Below, piece by piece: positions 48,492 through 62,125 of a DNA stretch of 64,000 nt. Position 1 is the stretch's first letter, and the number at the start of each line of letters is the position of its first letter. The stretch is from assembly GCA_026214975.1 (NCBI GenBank), contig JAOBSW010001225.1:62001-126000 (forward strand), read 5' to 3'. Below the pieces are notes generated by a model. The model had not been told where the DNA came from. It did no database searches and saw only the letters and a list, made by a program, of their open reading frames with translations. Origin of the DNA: Gentiana macrophylla. Its lineage: Eukaryota; Streptophyta; Magnoliopsida; Gentianales; Gentianaceae. The translations under genes were made by a program, and so were the position numbers.

Positions 48492-50829
48492 ATGCCTTCT
48501 CGTCGGAGGACCTTGTTGAAGGTCATCATCCTCGGAGATAGCGGGTCAGTTTTGCAGTGTATCATAATTTCGTTTAAATTCTTGTTCTGTTTTGCTGCAG
48601 CAAAGATCTTTATTTTGCGATTTTAGTACCCAATTTTGTTGCTTTTTGATTTCTTACTTTGCCAGAGATCTGATTTTACTGGAATAAAATTTTATTGATG
48701 TCTATCTGGTTTTTATTTGCAGGGTGGGAAAGACTTCTTTAATGAACCAGTATCCTCAGTAGTTCGAATTTCGCTTTCAATTTTTAATTTTTAGTTTATT
48801 TCCATGAGTGTGCTATTGTGTCTTCAAAATGATTTTATGCTGTTAGATCCTTTGGTATTTGCTGTTTTTCCTTGAAAGGTTGACTTAAGATATGTAAGCA
48901 AGAAGTTCAGTAATCAGTATAAGGCAACAATTGGGGCTGATTTCTTAACAAAGGAAGTGCAGTTTGAAGATAGGCTATTCACCTTGCAGGTTTGTGTTGG
49001 AATTGCAGTGGATCTCTTCTTGTTTGACTGAGGAACATGCTAGATTTATGTTTTTGTATTTGTTTATCGTAAATCATAATGATGATGTTGAAGTCAATTG
49101 TTTTTAATATGTCAATTACCTACGTCCCTAACAAATTAAGTTTTTGGGTGAGATGTTAATTCAATATTGTATCAGACAAGGAAGTTATGGGTTTAAACTT
49201 TTCTGCCAACATTGCCTTCCTATCTATATTGTGCAAATGCACGACCTTTTTGTTGGGCTTGTTGTGCCTTTTATATGACTTTGTGTGTCATTTTCACTAG
49301 GCCTCTTTGTCGTAAACCCACACTTGAGGGGGGTGGCGTATTGAAGTCAATTGTGTTTAATATGTTGATTATCTACCCCCAAGAATTTAAGCTTTTGGTA
49401 GAGACGGTAATTCAACATATGGTAACACTCATTTTTGGATTTCGGTTTTCTAGTCACAAGTCATCATTTGATTAATGAACCTCAAGTTTGTTTCCATCTT
49501 CTTTGTATTGAGTGGGGCTTAAAGTTAAGAATTGACTTTAGATGTGTTTTTCCTCCTTTTGGAATTATACAATGCAATCTGCATGTGGTATGGGTTATTC
49601 TACAGTAGTCCGTACCCTAACTGCGATTTTCTTGTTTTATTCAGATATGGGATACAGCAGGCCAAGAGAGATTCCAGAGTCTTGGTGTTGCTTTCTACCG
49701 CGGTGCTGATTGCTGTGTCCTTGTTTATGATGTCAATGTGATGAAGTCCTTTGACAATCTAAACAATTGGAGGGAAGAGTTCCTCATACAGGTGTGTGAT
49801 CTCTGTTTAGTAGGGAAGTAACCCCCCGTGAATTACTTGTTCTGTATTTTAATTTGCTGAATATGAGAATTTGGATTGCAGGCAAGCCCATCAGATCCTG
49901 AAAATTTCCCTTTTGTTGTGATTGGAAACAAGACTGATGTGGATGGTGGAAATAGTAGAGTGGTAGGTCCTCTCCACCCATCCCCTCCCCTCCCCGTTTT
50001 TTTCTTCATGCGTCTGAGATATATATATTGTTACACTTTGTCTCGGATCAATATTGTCCTTTAAAGGTTCATTCTAAAGTCAAAATGCATATGTGAAAAC
50101 TGTGCATGGTGCCATTTTCAGGTGTCGGAAAAAAAGGCCCGAGCATGGTGTGCCTCCAAGGGCAACATTCCATACTTTGAGACTTCCGCAAAGGATGGTA
50201 TCAATGTCGAAGAAGCATTCCAGTGCATTGCAAAAAATGCTTTGAAGAGCGGGGAGGAAGAAGAAATGTGAGTACAAAGTACTAAATTATAATTGTTGTT
50301 TCTACATGAAGGCCTTTCTCATCCAATACATAGTTAGCTATAAATCATGCTTCCCTTTTTCCTTGAAACAATTCTCTTGCTGTCACCTGCTTTCTCAGAA
50401 TAAAATAATTGAATACCTGCTGTTTTATTTTGATCTAATATTGTCCTAAATTATAAGGCCTTTTAGAGTTTTCCCACGGTTTAAGAAAGTGGGAATGTTA
50501 GATATTCTTCAAGATGTTCAAACTTGTCATAAGGAGAAGAAATGTAAACGCTATTCAAATGTCTATTTATTCAACAGCTCCTCCATGCAAATTAGGATTA
50601 TGATGCTTGTTGGGATTGAGGATTAGAATTCAATCATACGTACATGATCCCGTTAATTTTTTTTTTTTTTGTGTGTGTGTGTGCGCGCGCGCGTGTGTAA
50701 GTTAGTCTATACAAGTAAATATAGTTAGTACTGAATGGTTTGTCTTGTGTTGTGTGTAGCTATTTGCCAGATACTATTGACGTTGCGAGCAGCAGTCAGC
50801 AGCGTTCAAGCGGAGGGTGTGAATGTTGA
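48492..50829 (+). CDS. RABG3: Rab7 (RABG3-type) small GTPase, seven exons, intact
   Basis: Exons 48492-48544, 48723-48749, 48890-48989, 49645-49791, 49882-49962, 50122-50267, 50760-50829 (624 nt, 207 residues), all with GT-AG introns and a clean frame. Motifs in order: P-loop G-D-S-G-x-G-K-T-S split by intron 1, switch [20 protein letters not shown] (family more often N-K-V-D), E-T-S-A-K, and C-terminal C-E-C for double geranylgeranylation. The start [10 protein letters not shown] is that of plant RABG3 proteins. Rab7 GTPases control late endosome/prevacuole to vacuole traffic and vacuole fusion on the tonoplast. The residue spanning the exon 1/exon 2 junction (GG|G) is Gly where the family has Gly, so that junction is consistent. 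Exon 2 is only 27 bp. Intron 6 holds a T-run and a TG/CG microsatellite at 50658-50697. The copy within the RABG3a-f set cannot be decided. Confidence 0.95.
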
Positions 50830-51509
50830 TAATGGGGTATAGTATCTTTTGTGTGATGAAAATGTCCATCCTATCCTCGGAATCGAAGCCACAAATGATT
50901 TGGGGGATTTTCATTCTGTCAGATTCTACAGGGTGGTGGAAGATGTATATTGGTCCTGTCTGTTATGGGGTGGACTGAGATTCTCAATTGCTTGTCAAAT
51001 TTTCATGTGTGCATTTTATATTTTGTTTTCCCTTTTCTTTTCTTTGGTGATTCCCTCAAGAGTTGGGTTTTCTTTTTTCTGTTCTGGCTAACCCTCCAGA
51101 CTATATCTCTCTGCCTTTGTGTTTTATTGAGTACATATGTTTAAAGTTTTAACTTTATTGAGTGCTTGTATGACTTCATTATGACCTTTTTCATTATGTT
51201 GAAGTTATTTCTTCTTATTTTTCTTATTGAATGCCCAAGGACTATTGTAAATGTGAAATAAATAAGAAATTCAGGTGAGGTTCCTAATAAAGTACAATAA
51301 AAAAAAAAGTGCTAGTTAAAGAACCATACACTATCACAGTAAATTAATCTCCAGAGTTGAATATGGAATTCATTCTGAGTTATAGTTGCTTGTTTGTTTT
51401 GTAGGAATGTATGGAATGAATGTTTTTCAATTCATTGTTTGAGTATGATTATAACGTAAAAATGTTCATTTTCATTATCTCTGAAAGCAGATGAAATAAA
51501 ACGAAAATT

Positions 51510-52290
51510 GACAAAACACTTTACTTTACCCTTCACCTCCTCACCCTACCCTATCCTAATCTCACCACCTTACTCTCCACCACTTAAGCCCACCACCTCA
51601 CTCTATACCTCCATCACCTCAAACCTATCCCACTCTACCCTAATCAACGCTACCTACACTACAATGCCAGCCCCTTACCGTATTTCATCCTACCCAACCT
51701 ATCCTATCTCACTTGTCCTATCTGTCACACCTTGCCTTTTCCCCTACCCCACCTAACGCCACCTTACCATCCATCCAGTGTTCTAAAAATCGGCCAACTC
51801 GGCCGCCTAGGCGCTGGGCGGCCATCAGCCGACCCGACTTGACACAACTCGGCCCTGTCTGGCGGGTTGGCGGAAACTTCAGGCCAACTTCGGGCCAAAG
51901 CGGATTCAAGGTGAGAAACTTCGTGCAAGGCCAACTCATCCATCCTCATCATGCCTTATCATATCACCTGTCTTTACCTTACCCACTCTACCACACCTCA
52001 CCGCACTCTTAATTATCCAACCCTACCTCACTTTAACCTAACCTTTCATTCATATCCCACCACCCTACCTCGACCTATCATCGTCTTTCACCTTACTTCA
52101 ATGCTCTATCCCTTCTCATCCTCCTTACCCTACCATGCACACCATCCATCCTATCTCAACCTACCCTACACCGTCTCACCTGGACCATGCCTTATCATCC
52201 ACCCCCTCACACCTGACCTTATCATACCACTATCTACCTTCCCACCCACCCCCCACCCACCACACTTCACTCAAATTAATTCCATTATAT
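51510..52290 (+). repeat. C-rich polypyrimidine array (CCTA/CCAC-type)
   Basis: About 780 bp of degenerate ctcaccctacc/tatcccac text on the plus strand, almost free of G. Frames through it are artefacts. It is interrupted by a GC-rich insert at 51777-51936. Confidence 0.85.
51777..51936. mobile_element. GC-rich 160-bp insert with CATCCATCC flanks
   Basis: Text such as cggccgcctaggcgctggg and gccaacttcgggccaaagcg contrasts sharply with the flanks. catccatcc occurs at both sides (51768-51776 and 51937-51945), consistent with a 9-bp target duplication, although similar words occur by chance in this array. Confidence 0.5.
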
Positions 52291-52392
52291 ACTATTTCAT
52301 TCTTGCGGAAAAAAGAAGTTATAGGTTGTTGCCATTTTTATGTTAGCAGAGTTCTAGTGGGCTATGAAGGCTTGTCAACATACCCTTTATAT

Positions 52393-52420
52393 TGGGGGGG
52401 GGGGGGGGGGGTGGGGGTTA
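52393..52420. repeat. Poly-G run
   Basis: About 18 consecutive G, then T and five G; likely variable and difficult to assemble. Confidence 0.95.
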
Positions 52421-52734
52421 TTAAAAAGGGGTGAACACAACAAGGGTGCGTGTGCTTGTTGATGTCAATAAAAACGAGTCATATGTAATGATAATTGATT
52501 TTATTCATTTTAAAATATAAAAAAAAAAAGAAGACACCTTTAAGTTTCTGATCCTTCCATCCTCAAATAAAAAAATAATATAAAAATAAATAAGCTTTCA
52601 CCGGTTCAATAATCTGGATGTGAGTCATTCTCAATAAATCAACAAGTTTACTTCAAAATATTTTTGAGATACAGATACAGCAATGTAAGGCTTCGACAGT
52701 AGACTTGTTAATGACATCACACTAAAAAACCTAT

Positions 52735-52915
52735 CTTATCATGCGGCACCACAATAATGACAATCAATTTTTGTAAAAGTTGATTCTAGAATCCACCCGT
52801 TCCGCCGGGGTCGGTTTTGACTATCAACCTGACCCGATGAAAGTCGATTCAATAGTTGATAACCGACTTTTTTAAAAAGTCGATTGCTTCTTATGTGATG
52901 CCCCACGATAATAAT
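52735..52915. mobile_element. Possible MITE downstream of SWI3D
   Basis: Imperfect inverted ends: ttatcatgcggcaccacaat at the left and its approximate inverse (gatgccccacgataataa) at the right, with nested aaaagtcgatt/aatcgactttt pairs. About 180 bp, no frame. Confidence 0.45.
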
Positions 52916-53066
52916 AATAATAAAAATAAAAAGGAGATTAGTGGAGTTATTCGACAATACACCCCCAAATGAAAAAGAGTGGGCTTCTCCAACAAGAATT
53001 TGTCAAGGTCATTGTATTACATGGTCAGCTCCACTTCCTAACTGTGATAAATACCTAAAAAAGGTT

Positions 53067-56000
53067 TTACTTAGAGCTGACCGAGGACGACACCTGCTGC
53101 TGCTGCTGATCCTGCTGGTGGTGTTGGTGGTGGGAAGGAGGATTAGAAGACATCATCATGTTGGGTCTTGATGATGATACTAGCTGCGGTCTTTGACCAC
53201 CACCAGACATACCAATGAATGATGGCGGCCTGTGTGGTGGTGCTGACATACCCATTGCACTTCTATTTGCAGGCTGCTGCATAGGTCGAGGACCGAACCT
53301 GACATTCGAGCTGCAATGATTTGGGCTCGCTCATGGAATAGCCTCATCTTTGATCGCTCCACCTGCTCCCGAACTCTCATCACCAAATTCTCCATCTCAC
53401 TCAGATATGAAAGCTTCATTTCCAGCTTATTCAACTGCACAAATGCCAATTTTGGCATGCATTATTGTAAATCAGATTTCAACTTCACTACTATTTTTAC
53501 CAAAAGCAGATTCAAATTTAAAAAAAAAGCGATGACTATATTCAACAGGAAGCCCTTTTGTCAACCTCAGGAATCTTGAATTCCTCCTTTTTTACTAAAA
53601 CAAATGTTGTTTTTGTTCTTCACCTGCCTGTTTAGTGACACCACCATCTAGAAAACATTACATTCACAAGAAGATACCTGTCTGTCAATTAACAACGCAG
53701 CAAACTGACTAATTTGCTCTTCTTCTTTGTTCGCGAAAAGCTTTGCCTTTACACTCAGAGCTGATATAGTAGCAACTGCAGCATTTCTTATCTTGTTTAT
53801 TCTATATTCACCGTCAATATTGGTCTTCAACTTGCCATTCTCGTCTTCAGGTTCTGCACAAAAAGCGGAACAAAAAGTGGACAAAGATAACATTAGCAAG
53901 ATACTTAAATTAGTGATCAAATTTAAGTTCCCAGCAATCATCTCTTCCTTGTAAAGGTTAGATATCTCAGCTTGGAAAGATAACAGAGTCACAAAAGCAA
54001 ATTTAGTTTCTACCCCAAATAATCAGGTCCATATCTGGTTTAAAATTCAAAAAAGATAAAAAAAAAAAAAAAAAAAAAAAAAAACCCTTTTGGTCCACTT
54101 TGTGTTTCACCCTTTTTTTTTTTTTTTTCTTGCAATCCTTAATAAATCATCTGGACACTTTAACTTCTCACCTATGCAATTTTTGTTTACATATTCAGTC
54201 CAAAGTGTCACGTGTCCAACAACAAGCATTGAAGGTTTAAACAATATCTTGAGCATATGTAATCAATTCAAATATATACTATTGGTCGGAGCTCTTTGTT
54301 TGTATAAAATCAACCTTACTAGCCATGGGGCATGGGAATCTCACCTTTATTTGCACCATTCTCATCTGTTGAATTTGAAGTAGCTGCTGGTAGGGGATCT
54401 TTGTTCTTTAAACTAGAAACTGGAACATCCGCCGACTCTGAAGGTTTCACAAGAATGGCGGAATCTACTGGCTCCCTCTCGAAACCAGGAGGAACTTCCA
54501 CATCCATTGTCAAATTATCTGAGATAACAGGCCCTTTTTGCTGGGTTTATCAGCATTGTCCGGCTCCTTCAATTTTTCAGGTTCAGGCACCTTACATGCA
54601 TTTGTGTCACCAGGCGACTTGTCTGCACGATCCACCACCTCAACATTTACCGGACTAGGCGAAGAAGCTTTGTCTTCATTCATTGCAGGATCCTTGCTAC
54701 TATTGTTGTTTTCATCGTTTGATACACTTAAACTATCAACATCCATATCAGACTTCTGCTTTTCAATGTTCTCATCTTCATCTTTTTCGGTTTCTCTTTC
54801 AGCCATTTCTGTGTCAATTCTGCATATTCTAGGACAACATCAGGCATCACAACAATTCCATTACTACTAATTCCACTCAGGTAAATAAGCTGGCCATACC
54901 TTTCAGAAAGGGTAGACTTCTCTTCATCTGGTGGATTTTCCAGACAAAAGCAGTTCCTCAAAGCCAATTGCTCACCAGCAGAACTTCTTGATAATAACTT
55001 CAAAGAGTTCCGTACGGAGACGGTGGCTGTGTTTGGGTCCACCAAATTGACAAGAAATGCAGCCTGGTGAGCATAATGTAATTAATGAACATTCGAAAGA
55101 AAATCATAGATAATGTGTAATGTGGCCCTAATTAAGGTACCGACAACATACAAAACGGGATGAGAACTGTCTTGCTATAAAAGTGCATGAACAAATTTAT
55201 TTCAGTGACAGACAGAAAAGGAGAGGGATCATTCAGTTACACATAATCTTCTTTTTCCTCGGTAACAAAGAGCATAAGCTTCAATTTACTGCAATGCATT
55301 AGCTGAAAACAGCAAGTCTACTAAGAAGTTCTGCCGTTATCATTGAGGCAATACAAATGAAATATTGCACAACAAAAATAAAATGCTCATAGTAAAAAAA
55401 CTAAACTAGTCAAGAGCAAGAAACGAAACACATACCAGTGTCATCACCGGATTAGCAGCTTCAGCAAAAGAAAGATGTCCACCTGATGAAGATAACAAGC
55501 CAACATCCTCAAAAGCTTCATTTAGCGCCTTCATCACCAAGTTCTCACTCTCCTTACTTATATGTGAGTCACCGACTTCTTCAGGCTTTAATTTTTCCAA
55601 TGATGAAGGCTGATTGTCATCTAGATCTTTTGTTTCCCCAGTCACTTCAGCAGCAGCTTTAGGAGCATTCTTGTCATCAGTAGTGATTGCAGTGTCAACA
55701 TGTTCTTTGGAAGTACATTCAGTTTCATTGCCGTTATCAAAGAACACGTCCTCTATCGGCATTTGAACAAAATGCAAAATACACTGAGCTTTAGTTTTAG
55801 TGGCAACGTGCTCTGCAATCTCATTCCAGTTTTCATTGAACAGTTCCAATGCTTCCAGGAGTAGCAGAGTTTCTTGATCTGTCCACTTTCCACTGCTTGC
55901 ACCACCTGACTCAGCAGGCTCCATAAGGATGAAATCTGATGGTGACATATCAGAACCAAACATCCCATTGTTGAAACATTCAGGACATAAATCAAAATCT

Positions 56001-59000
56001 GCCTGTTACAAGACATGAATCAGATGGTAAAGTAAGGAAGGTCATAACACCAACTCCCTTAAAACTGAGTGAATTGCAAGGTGACAAGTTCAAATGGCAC
56101 ATGCATGGACAAAAGCATTAGAACAGCAGGATATGAGACCCCAAATCCCCCGAAACCATCTTGCACTTATCTCCTTTACTTTTTAAGATATGATCATGGT
56201 TACCAGAAGCATGCAATTTCAAAATTGTGGAACAGGAAGGCGGAGCCACATGGAGGAGGAGGAGGGCATGTGCCCCCACTGAGCGTCGATTTTTTTGTAT
56301 TAAAGCGATGTAGTTTTTCTGTTAACAAATTATACATATTAGTCGTGCCCTTGGTGACCTCTTCAGTTTTCTTCGGTACCCCCACTGGCTCCAGTTTCTG
56401 GATCCGCCACCGGGAGCAGGTACACGATGCATGGAGAAAATAGTCTAAGATGCGGTATAACTATTGATGCACAGTCCCACTACACAAAATACTAACTCCA
56501 TCCCTCAATGTCCGTCGCTTTTTCAAAGAAATGTGTCCTTATTACCCCTATCATTTTAGAACATACCAATAAAGCTTTTGTTAAATTATTCTTGTCATCA
56601 TACGGATAATTTATTATCCATCCAACAACTTTCCAAACTTCACAACTACATTGATGATAGTAAAATGGTATTTCATCCACTTTCAAAGCATGTGAAAACT
56701 TCAAAGCGAGACAGGTATTGAGGGCGGAGACCCACGGAGGTAGTATATCTTTAATATGGTATCATGAATTCTTTTGGGGTCAAGCTTGACGCAACAGTAA
56801 AGCAGTTGGCTTGTGACCATAATTCACGGATTGAGCTGTGAAAACAACCACTTGTAGAAATGTACTGTATGGCCCTCTTATAGATATATACAGTAAGGTC
56901 GTGTAAAATAGGCCAACACGAAATGGCATAATTCTTTTTTTATTATTATTATCAAGAAATGGCATTATTCTTTCCCGTATCCACATGCAAAGGATACTTC
57001 CATATCCCCAGACTGCCCTTTGGTACCCTTGAAAAAAAAATTATATTAAGAATTATGCATGTCAAAATATTAGATGTTCATTTTATACAATAAGGTGAAG
57101 ACAAATCATTCCTCCATCAGAAATCCGTAGCATCAGCTGAAATCAGTCGTGGTATGTATGTTGTTGAATCTTAATCTTGTATGTTGTAACCTTTTCTTTC
57201 CTTTTTTGAATTTTGCACACAAGCCTTTCTATTAAGGAAAATAAACTTGCAAAGAAACGACAATCACACTCAAGAAGGATTGATTTTGGTAAAAGTATTA
57301 AACGGAAGTGCCTATGCAATGGACTTAGAAACACTTATTTGCACTTATTCCCGAAAGGACGTCGGGTATATAGATTGCTTTATCTACATTACGTTTTTTC
57401 ATAATCCACGATCTCTCCACAAAGTCCTATCAGTGACCCCACCCCACCCCACCCCACCCCACCCCACCGCACATTTTCTTCCGCCTGCCTCCTTGCATTT
57501 AGTTTACCTTCTTGTTGGTAGCATAGGGACATTGCTACTATCTGCGACCGAGGTTATTTATTTCCAGTAATAAATAAGAAAATGGGCGTGCATTTGGTTT
57601 TGTTTTTCGATCGCCTTTCGTGTACTTGAAGTTGAGCAAAGCGGTTCACAACCACAAGAAGTAGGAACCATATTCCCGATAGTAAAGGTTGGAAACCCTT
57701 TTTTCCAGTCACAAGTTCTTTGTTGATGTGCGAAAGCAGGCTTCCCTGCTGTCTTTATGAAGATTTACTTCAGCCAATTCCTTTTGCATCTCACAAATGT
57801 CGGACAGGATTCTACACGACATCTTTGGACAAGATCACCTTAACCATGACTCCCTCATATTCTCATCAATGGAAACTACCCCAACTTTTTCCCCTAATAT
57901 GTTAAGTGTTTTCTCATCCATCCTATTTTAATCACACATCCATCTCAAGTCTCAATATTCTTATTTTCACTGATTCCATTTTTTGTTTATGCTTATAATT
58001 CATTGCTTAACATCTGGACCCATAGAGCATCACTCACATTACTGTCATCTGGTAAACTTAGCTTATATTGTAAGAGCAATTCACGATCACATAGAAGACC
58101 TCACACGCCTTACTTTAATCGCCTCATAAGGAGCTTGTGAGTGACATCTTTGTCGATTTCAGCACAAGATCCAGACATTCTCTTGTTTGTTACTAAAATG
58201 GTATTCAACATATTGTTTTCTGAGCGCTAAACCTTTACGTAGTGTCTCACACAAATATTCAAGCTTAATGGAGACTTTGGAAATGTTTCCTACATACCAT
58301 AGTGAGCATCATACGCTATAAGATATCATGAATAGTGAGTTCATAAACAAATACTGCAAATTTAGCCGCTTCAAACTTCTATCGTCATCCTTGTCGATGC
58401 AATCTCTTCTTATCAGAAGCATATTTCCTCACATTCTTTTGTATCATTATGGCCCTTATTATTGACACTCTCTGGTGTTCACAATTTGTTTCCACAGCTC
58501 TCAAAAGCACCCAATAGCCACTTCCATTACTATACTTCTCTTTTGGTTTAGTGAATTTAATGGCATATAAGCCTTTACGATTTTGCCGATACTGTAGAAA
58601 GGTGTGCAACACTTTGGTAACAAGTCGCCATTAAAGGGCCACCGGAGGTAAGGGCACCATAATAAGAACGTTGTTATCGGAGACATTTTGTAACAAAATG
58701 AAGAGTCTCAGTGAGGGGATAGCACGCACTACTTCCACCAAAACTAAACCTAGATTACTAATAAGAATCTATGTAAGTAGGTAGTTACTACCAGTGATGC
58801 TGCCATATTCTTCTCTTTCATATTTAAATTAGTTAATTATAATGTCTTACTTTCTCCTAAATTACAGTAAATCCTTATGGTCGAAAATTGATAATAAAAT
58901 AAATGAAATTCCTGGAATTAAGAGTCAGCACACTAAATGTGATGAGTATTTTTTGTTCATGATGACAAACATTTACTGAAATACATGAAATACGTCCGTG

Positions 59001-61183
59001 CCTATAGTGAGTATAAGATAATCTTTCATAATTTGCATATTTTAGTGATCGTCTGCAATCGAGTTGCCACCTAAATAAATGTTGCCGCACTGAAACGGGG
59101 ATCGACCTGGTTTGATCAAACGAGTCAATGTCTGAATCAAAAAACCTCCATTGTATCCTGAGAGAGATTTCCAATAGTTCCCGTCTGTGATATTTGCGAG
59201 GGACGAAACATCTCTTAAAATATAATGTGTTCTACGTGTCTTGGAGTTCATTCTTGTTTTTTTGTATAATCATACTTTGTATCATTCATTATATTCTTAC
59301 AGTAAAGACATACATGAATTAGATCCACAAAATCTTGAAGCATATAAGACTTACAACATATTGACAAGACTTGGACAGCAATTCAATTGTAAAAAGTGAA
59401 ACCAGGGCCGAAACAGCAATTTGACACAGGCAGCAATTCATTAATAAGATATAAAAGGCTCAGAGTTCTAGCCTCAGAGTGAACAAGAATTAATAAGTGC
59501 ATATCAGTTTTGATAAGTTAAAGCTGTTCAAAAGGACCCCAACAAAAAATTCCTACCAGCACTTTATCATATCAACCAAGATTTTATCCTTTTATTTTTC
59601 CAGTTTGCAATGACGAGACTCCTGGTTTCTCTTAACTTTACACAAAATATGAACACAGGCGAAAGGAATCATAAAGTCGGCATATGAGATGTAGAGGTCA
59701 CAGTATGGAAATAAACTAACTGTAAAATGACCAGGGATGATTTTTTGCCTGTTAGAGCAAAGTCCTGGATTGATGTTTATCTGATAAAGAAAAAGCACTT
59801 GATACAGTATAAAAGGGCCAAATAAATGCAAAACAAACCTGCTTCTGGCAATGATAACGCTTCCGAGAGCAATCAGCTGAGCAGGAATTACAGTGGTACT
59901 CAACGCTAGGTCCTTCTGACTTAACCAGGTCTTCAGTTATGGCAGACTCGGAAATAAACCAGATGGAACAGCTGGTTTGGACACAAGTTTCTGGGTATCA
60001 CTGGCATGCCGCAGTCGTCTGATTCAAAATGAAACAAACTCTTGAGCAAAGAATCTGCATTTTCAGCCGCCAACATCACCAGCAATAGTTGTATCAATTG
60101 TTGGGAAAGGATGGTAGTTAATCAAACCCCAATAATCCAGAAAATCCATCACCACTTGTCTGGCTTCCATATCTCCAACTTCAATCTCAGCCAAATCGCT
60201 CTGTTCAATACGAATGTTGGGATTTGCATGGAACTTCTTCATAATCCAGTTGCGTATCTCCAGATACATATCCGGGTTTCTGTTTTCAAATTTCCCATCA
60301 AAGAAAGATGGTAAGGTCTTTTCCTCCAACGAGTGGACCTTATCCCAGGAAAACCAACCTATAAGTTCAAAGAATGTATTAAGAAAATTGCCCAAAACCA
60401 TTCAGCCACAGGAAAAGAAACCCCCTCAAAATATAAAAAATCACAAGAACATCAACTTAACACAATTACACCATGTACCACTGCCACAGAGTTTCGAAAC
60501 CGTGTAAAAATTGGGAATGGCAGCCTAAATAAAGTCACGATATTTGTAAGGAACAATGGGCTGAGTGTCTCCTCCTAAATCCGTCTAAAAACCCATATTT
60601 CACATTTCCGAAATCTTGTATAATCCAAACTAAGAACAATCGTAATAATAATGCATTTAAAAGAACTAAGATTGAGATCGATTGCATACATAATTCTGAA
60701 CTCACCAGCATGATTTGGTACAACATGAACATTAGCATCCCGCGTTCTAACTGCTTCAATCGCGGTTTCAATATTCGCCTCCAAATCCTCCAAATCAACC
60801 TTTTCCGTCTCGTTTAACTCCTGCTCGCCTTTCACCTCCTCAATTCTATCTGCCTCCTTTATAGCCACATCACTATCTTCGATTCTCACTTCAGACGGCG
60901 AAGCAGCCGCCGCAGCTGAGGTGCTGCTACTTGGCTGCACTCGAGCTCTGGTTACCGGATAATTATGGATCGGAGGAAATGGTACTGCCTCCTGCTTCTC
61001 ACGAGCCTGACGTTTGGAAGAGGCAGTCGGAGGAGTAGAAGAATTGCCGCCGTTGAAAGAGCCCAATTTTCTCTTTAGCCCTCCCCCTCTCCTTCGTGGA
61101 TTGACAGGCGTCTCGAACGAATGAATCTCCCCGGATGTGGTGGCTGCCGGAGGTGTCCAGACGTCCTTCCGTTTTTCCTCCAT
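53067..61183 (-). CDS. SWI3D: SWI3D-like subunit of the SWI/SNF chromatin-remodelling complex, seven exons, with apparent frameshifts
   Basis: Exons (minus strand): 60706-61183, 59839-60358, 55436-56001, 54900-55063, 54345-54819, 53678-53853, 53067-53434, all GT-AG, total about 2747 nt (~915 residues; Arabidopsis SWI3D is ~985). Exon 1 has basic and Pro-rich text and an acidic stretch. Exon 2 carries the SWIRM domain (W-F-S-W-D-K-V-H ... W-G-L-I-N-Y-H-P-F-P) and the ZZ-type zinc finger Y-H-C-N-S-C-S-A-D-C, which finishes in exon 3 (D-L-C-P-E-C-F). SANT domain: G-K-W-T-D-Q-E-T ... W-N-E-I-A-E-H-V. Exons 6-7 hold the coiled coil (L-N-K-L-E-M-K-L ... V-R-E-Q-V-E-R) and a Met/Pro/Gln-rich tail. 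The true ATG is 61181-61183. SWI3 proteins scaffold nucleosome remodelling in the nucleus. Single-base shifts are needed near 60068, 60000, 59950, 54535 and 53308. Everything else is intact, so assembly error is as likely as a pseudogene. Intron 2 is 3.8 kb. Confidence 0.9.
56238..56418. mobile_element. Transposon fragment in SWI3D intron 2
   Basis: ggcggagccacatggaggagg at the left and, inverted at the right, ggcggatccagaaactggagccagtgggggtac. Similar ggcggatccag text is common in plant repeats. Class uncertain. Confidence 0.4.
56500..59838. other. Remainder of SWI3D intron 2; no gene seen
   Basis: Contains an accccacccc pentanucleotide repeat at 57434-57468 and unique-looking AT-rich sequence. 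Frames up to ~110 codons have no recognisable features. Confidence 0.45.
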
Positions 61184-61269
61184 TTGCAAAGTAGCTTTGG
61201 ATGTGAACGTGCTTGAATTTTTTTACTCGCAGCTCTGAAAAAGAGTAATTATACTCTTTCCCCATCTCT

Positions 61270-62120
61270 TCCTGGTTTTTTTTGTGTTGACTGTATTTTA
61301 TAAAACTTACACTTTTTAGAGATGAAATATATACATTTAAGTGTACTTCACATTCAAATATAATTTGCTTCTCACTAAAAACAGAGAAACTTTATGGTCT
61401 GTGGTTGTAAGAAGGTTATCTTAAGTGGTATATATTAGGCGTTTTCATTTTCTCTTTCGCGTAATATCACTTTTATCGTGTGTGAGAGGTTAGAAATGAA
61501 TGGTTGTAATGTATGTCGGCAATCTGGCCTTCTTCTGTGGTTGTATTATAAAATTGTCTAAAAATATGGGGTGTGTTTAAATTAGGTACCACTTTTTTTT
61601 ATTACCCGTGACACCGCGTCTTTCTTAAAAGCAAAGAGTTTCATTTTAACACCATGCATTTTATTTTTATAAATCATTATCATATTTAATATACACCACA
61701 CTTGGATAAAATCAAATATAATATTTTCAAAGCATTTTACTATTGTCATTTTATTTATTAATGAATTTGTCCCTCAATATATAAATATATTTTTATTTTC
61801 CTTCGGTAAGAAAATAACAAAAACTACATTTACCCTCAAAATCAAAACACTTCCCAAAATTACCATATCTTCACGTTGCCTTTGTTGTGCTTTCACGTTA
61901 CCCATTCTTGTGCTTCCTCCGTTGTCACTAATGCTCGCTTCTTTCCCCTATCATTTGTTGCTCCACGATTCGCCACCACGGACACTTATCTCTTCACAAG
62001 TTTAATGTACTTCAAAAATGCCAGGCATTTTGGAAAATCTTTCGATAAATTTTCTAATGTTGATGCAATAAGACTTTTTGATCTTTTGAATAAATAGATG
62101 TTACGAAGCGAGGAGTCTTG
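61270..62120. other. No gene seen between SWI3D and the copia fragment
   Basis: The first part is the SWI3D promoter side; the rest is AT-rich. The copia fragment's LTR or gag start is not recognisable here. Confidence 0.45.
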
Positions 62121-62125
62121 ACTCT

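Noticed and set aside
51508..52346. Several Pro/Ser/Thr-rich frames
   Set aside because: Composition follows the C-rich array; no motif.
58385..58686. Minus-strand frames in SWI3D intron 2
   Set aside because: Short, overlapping each other, no family signature recognised.
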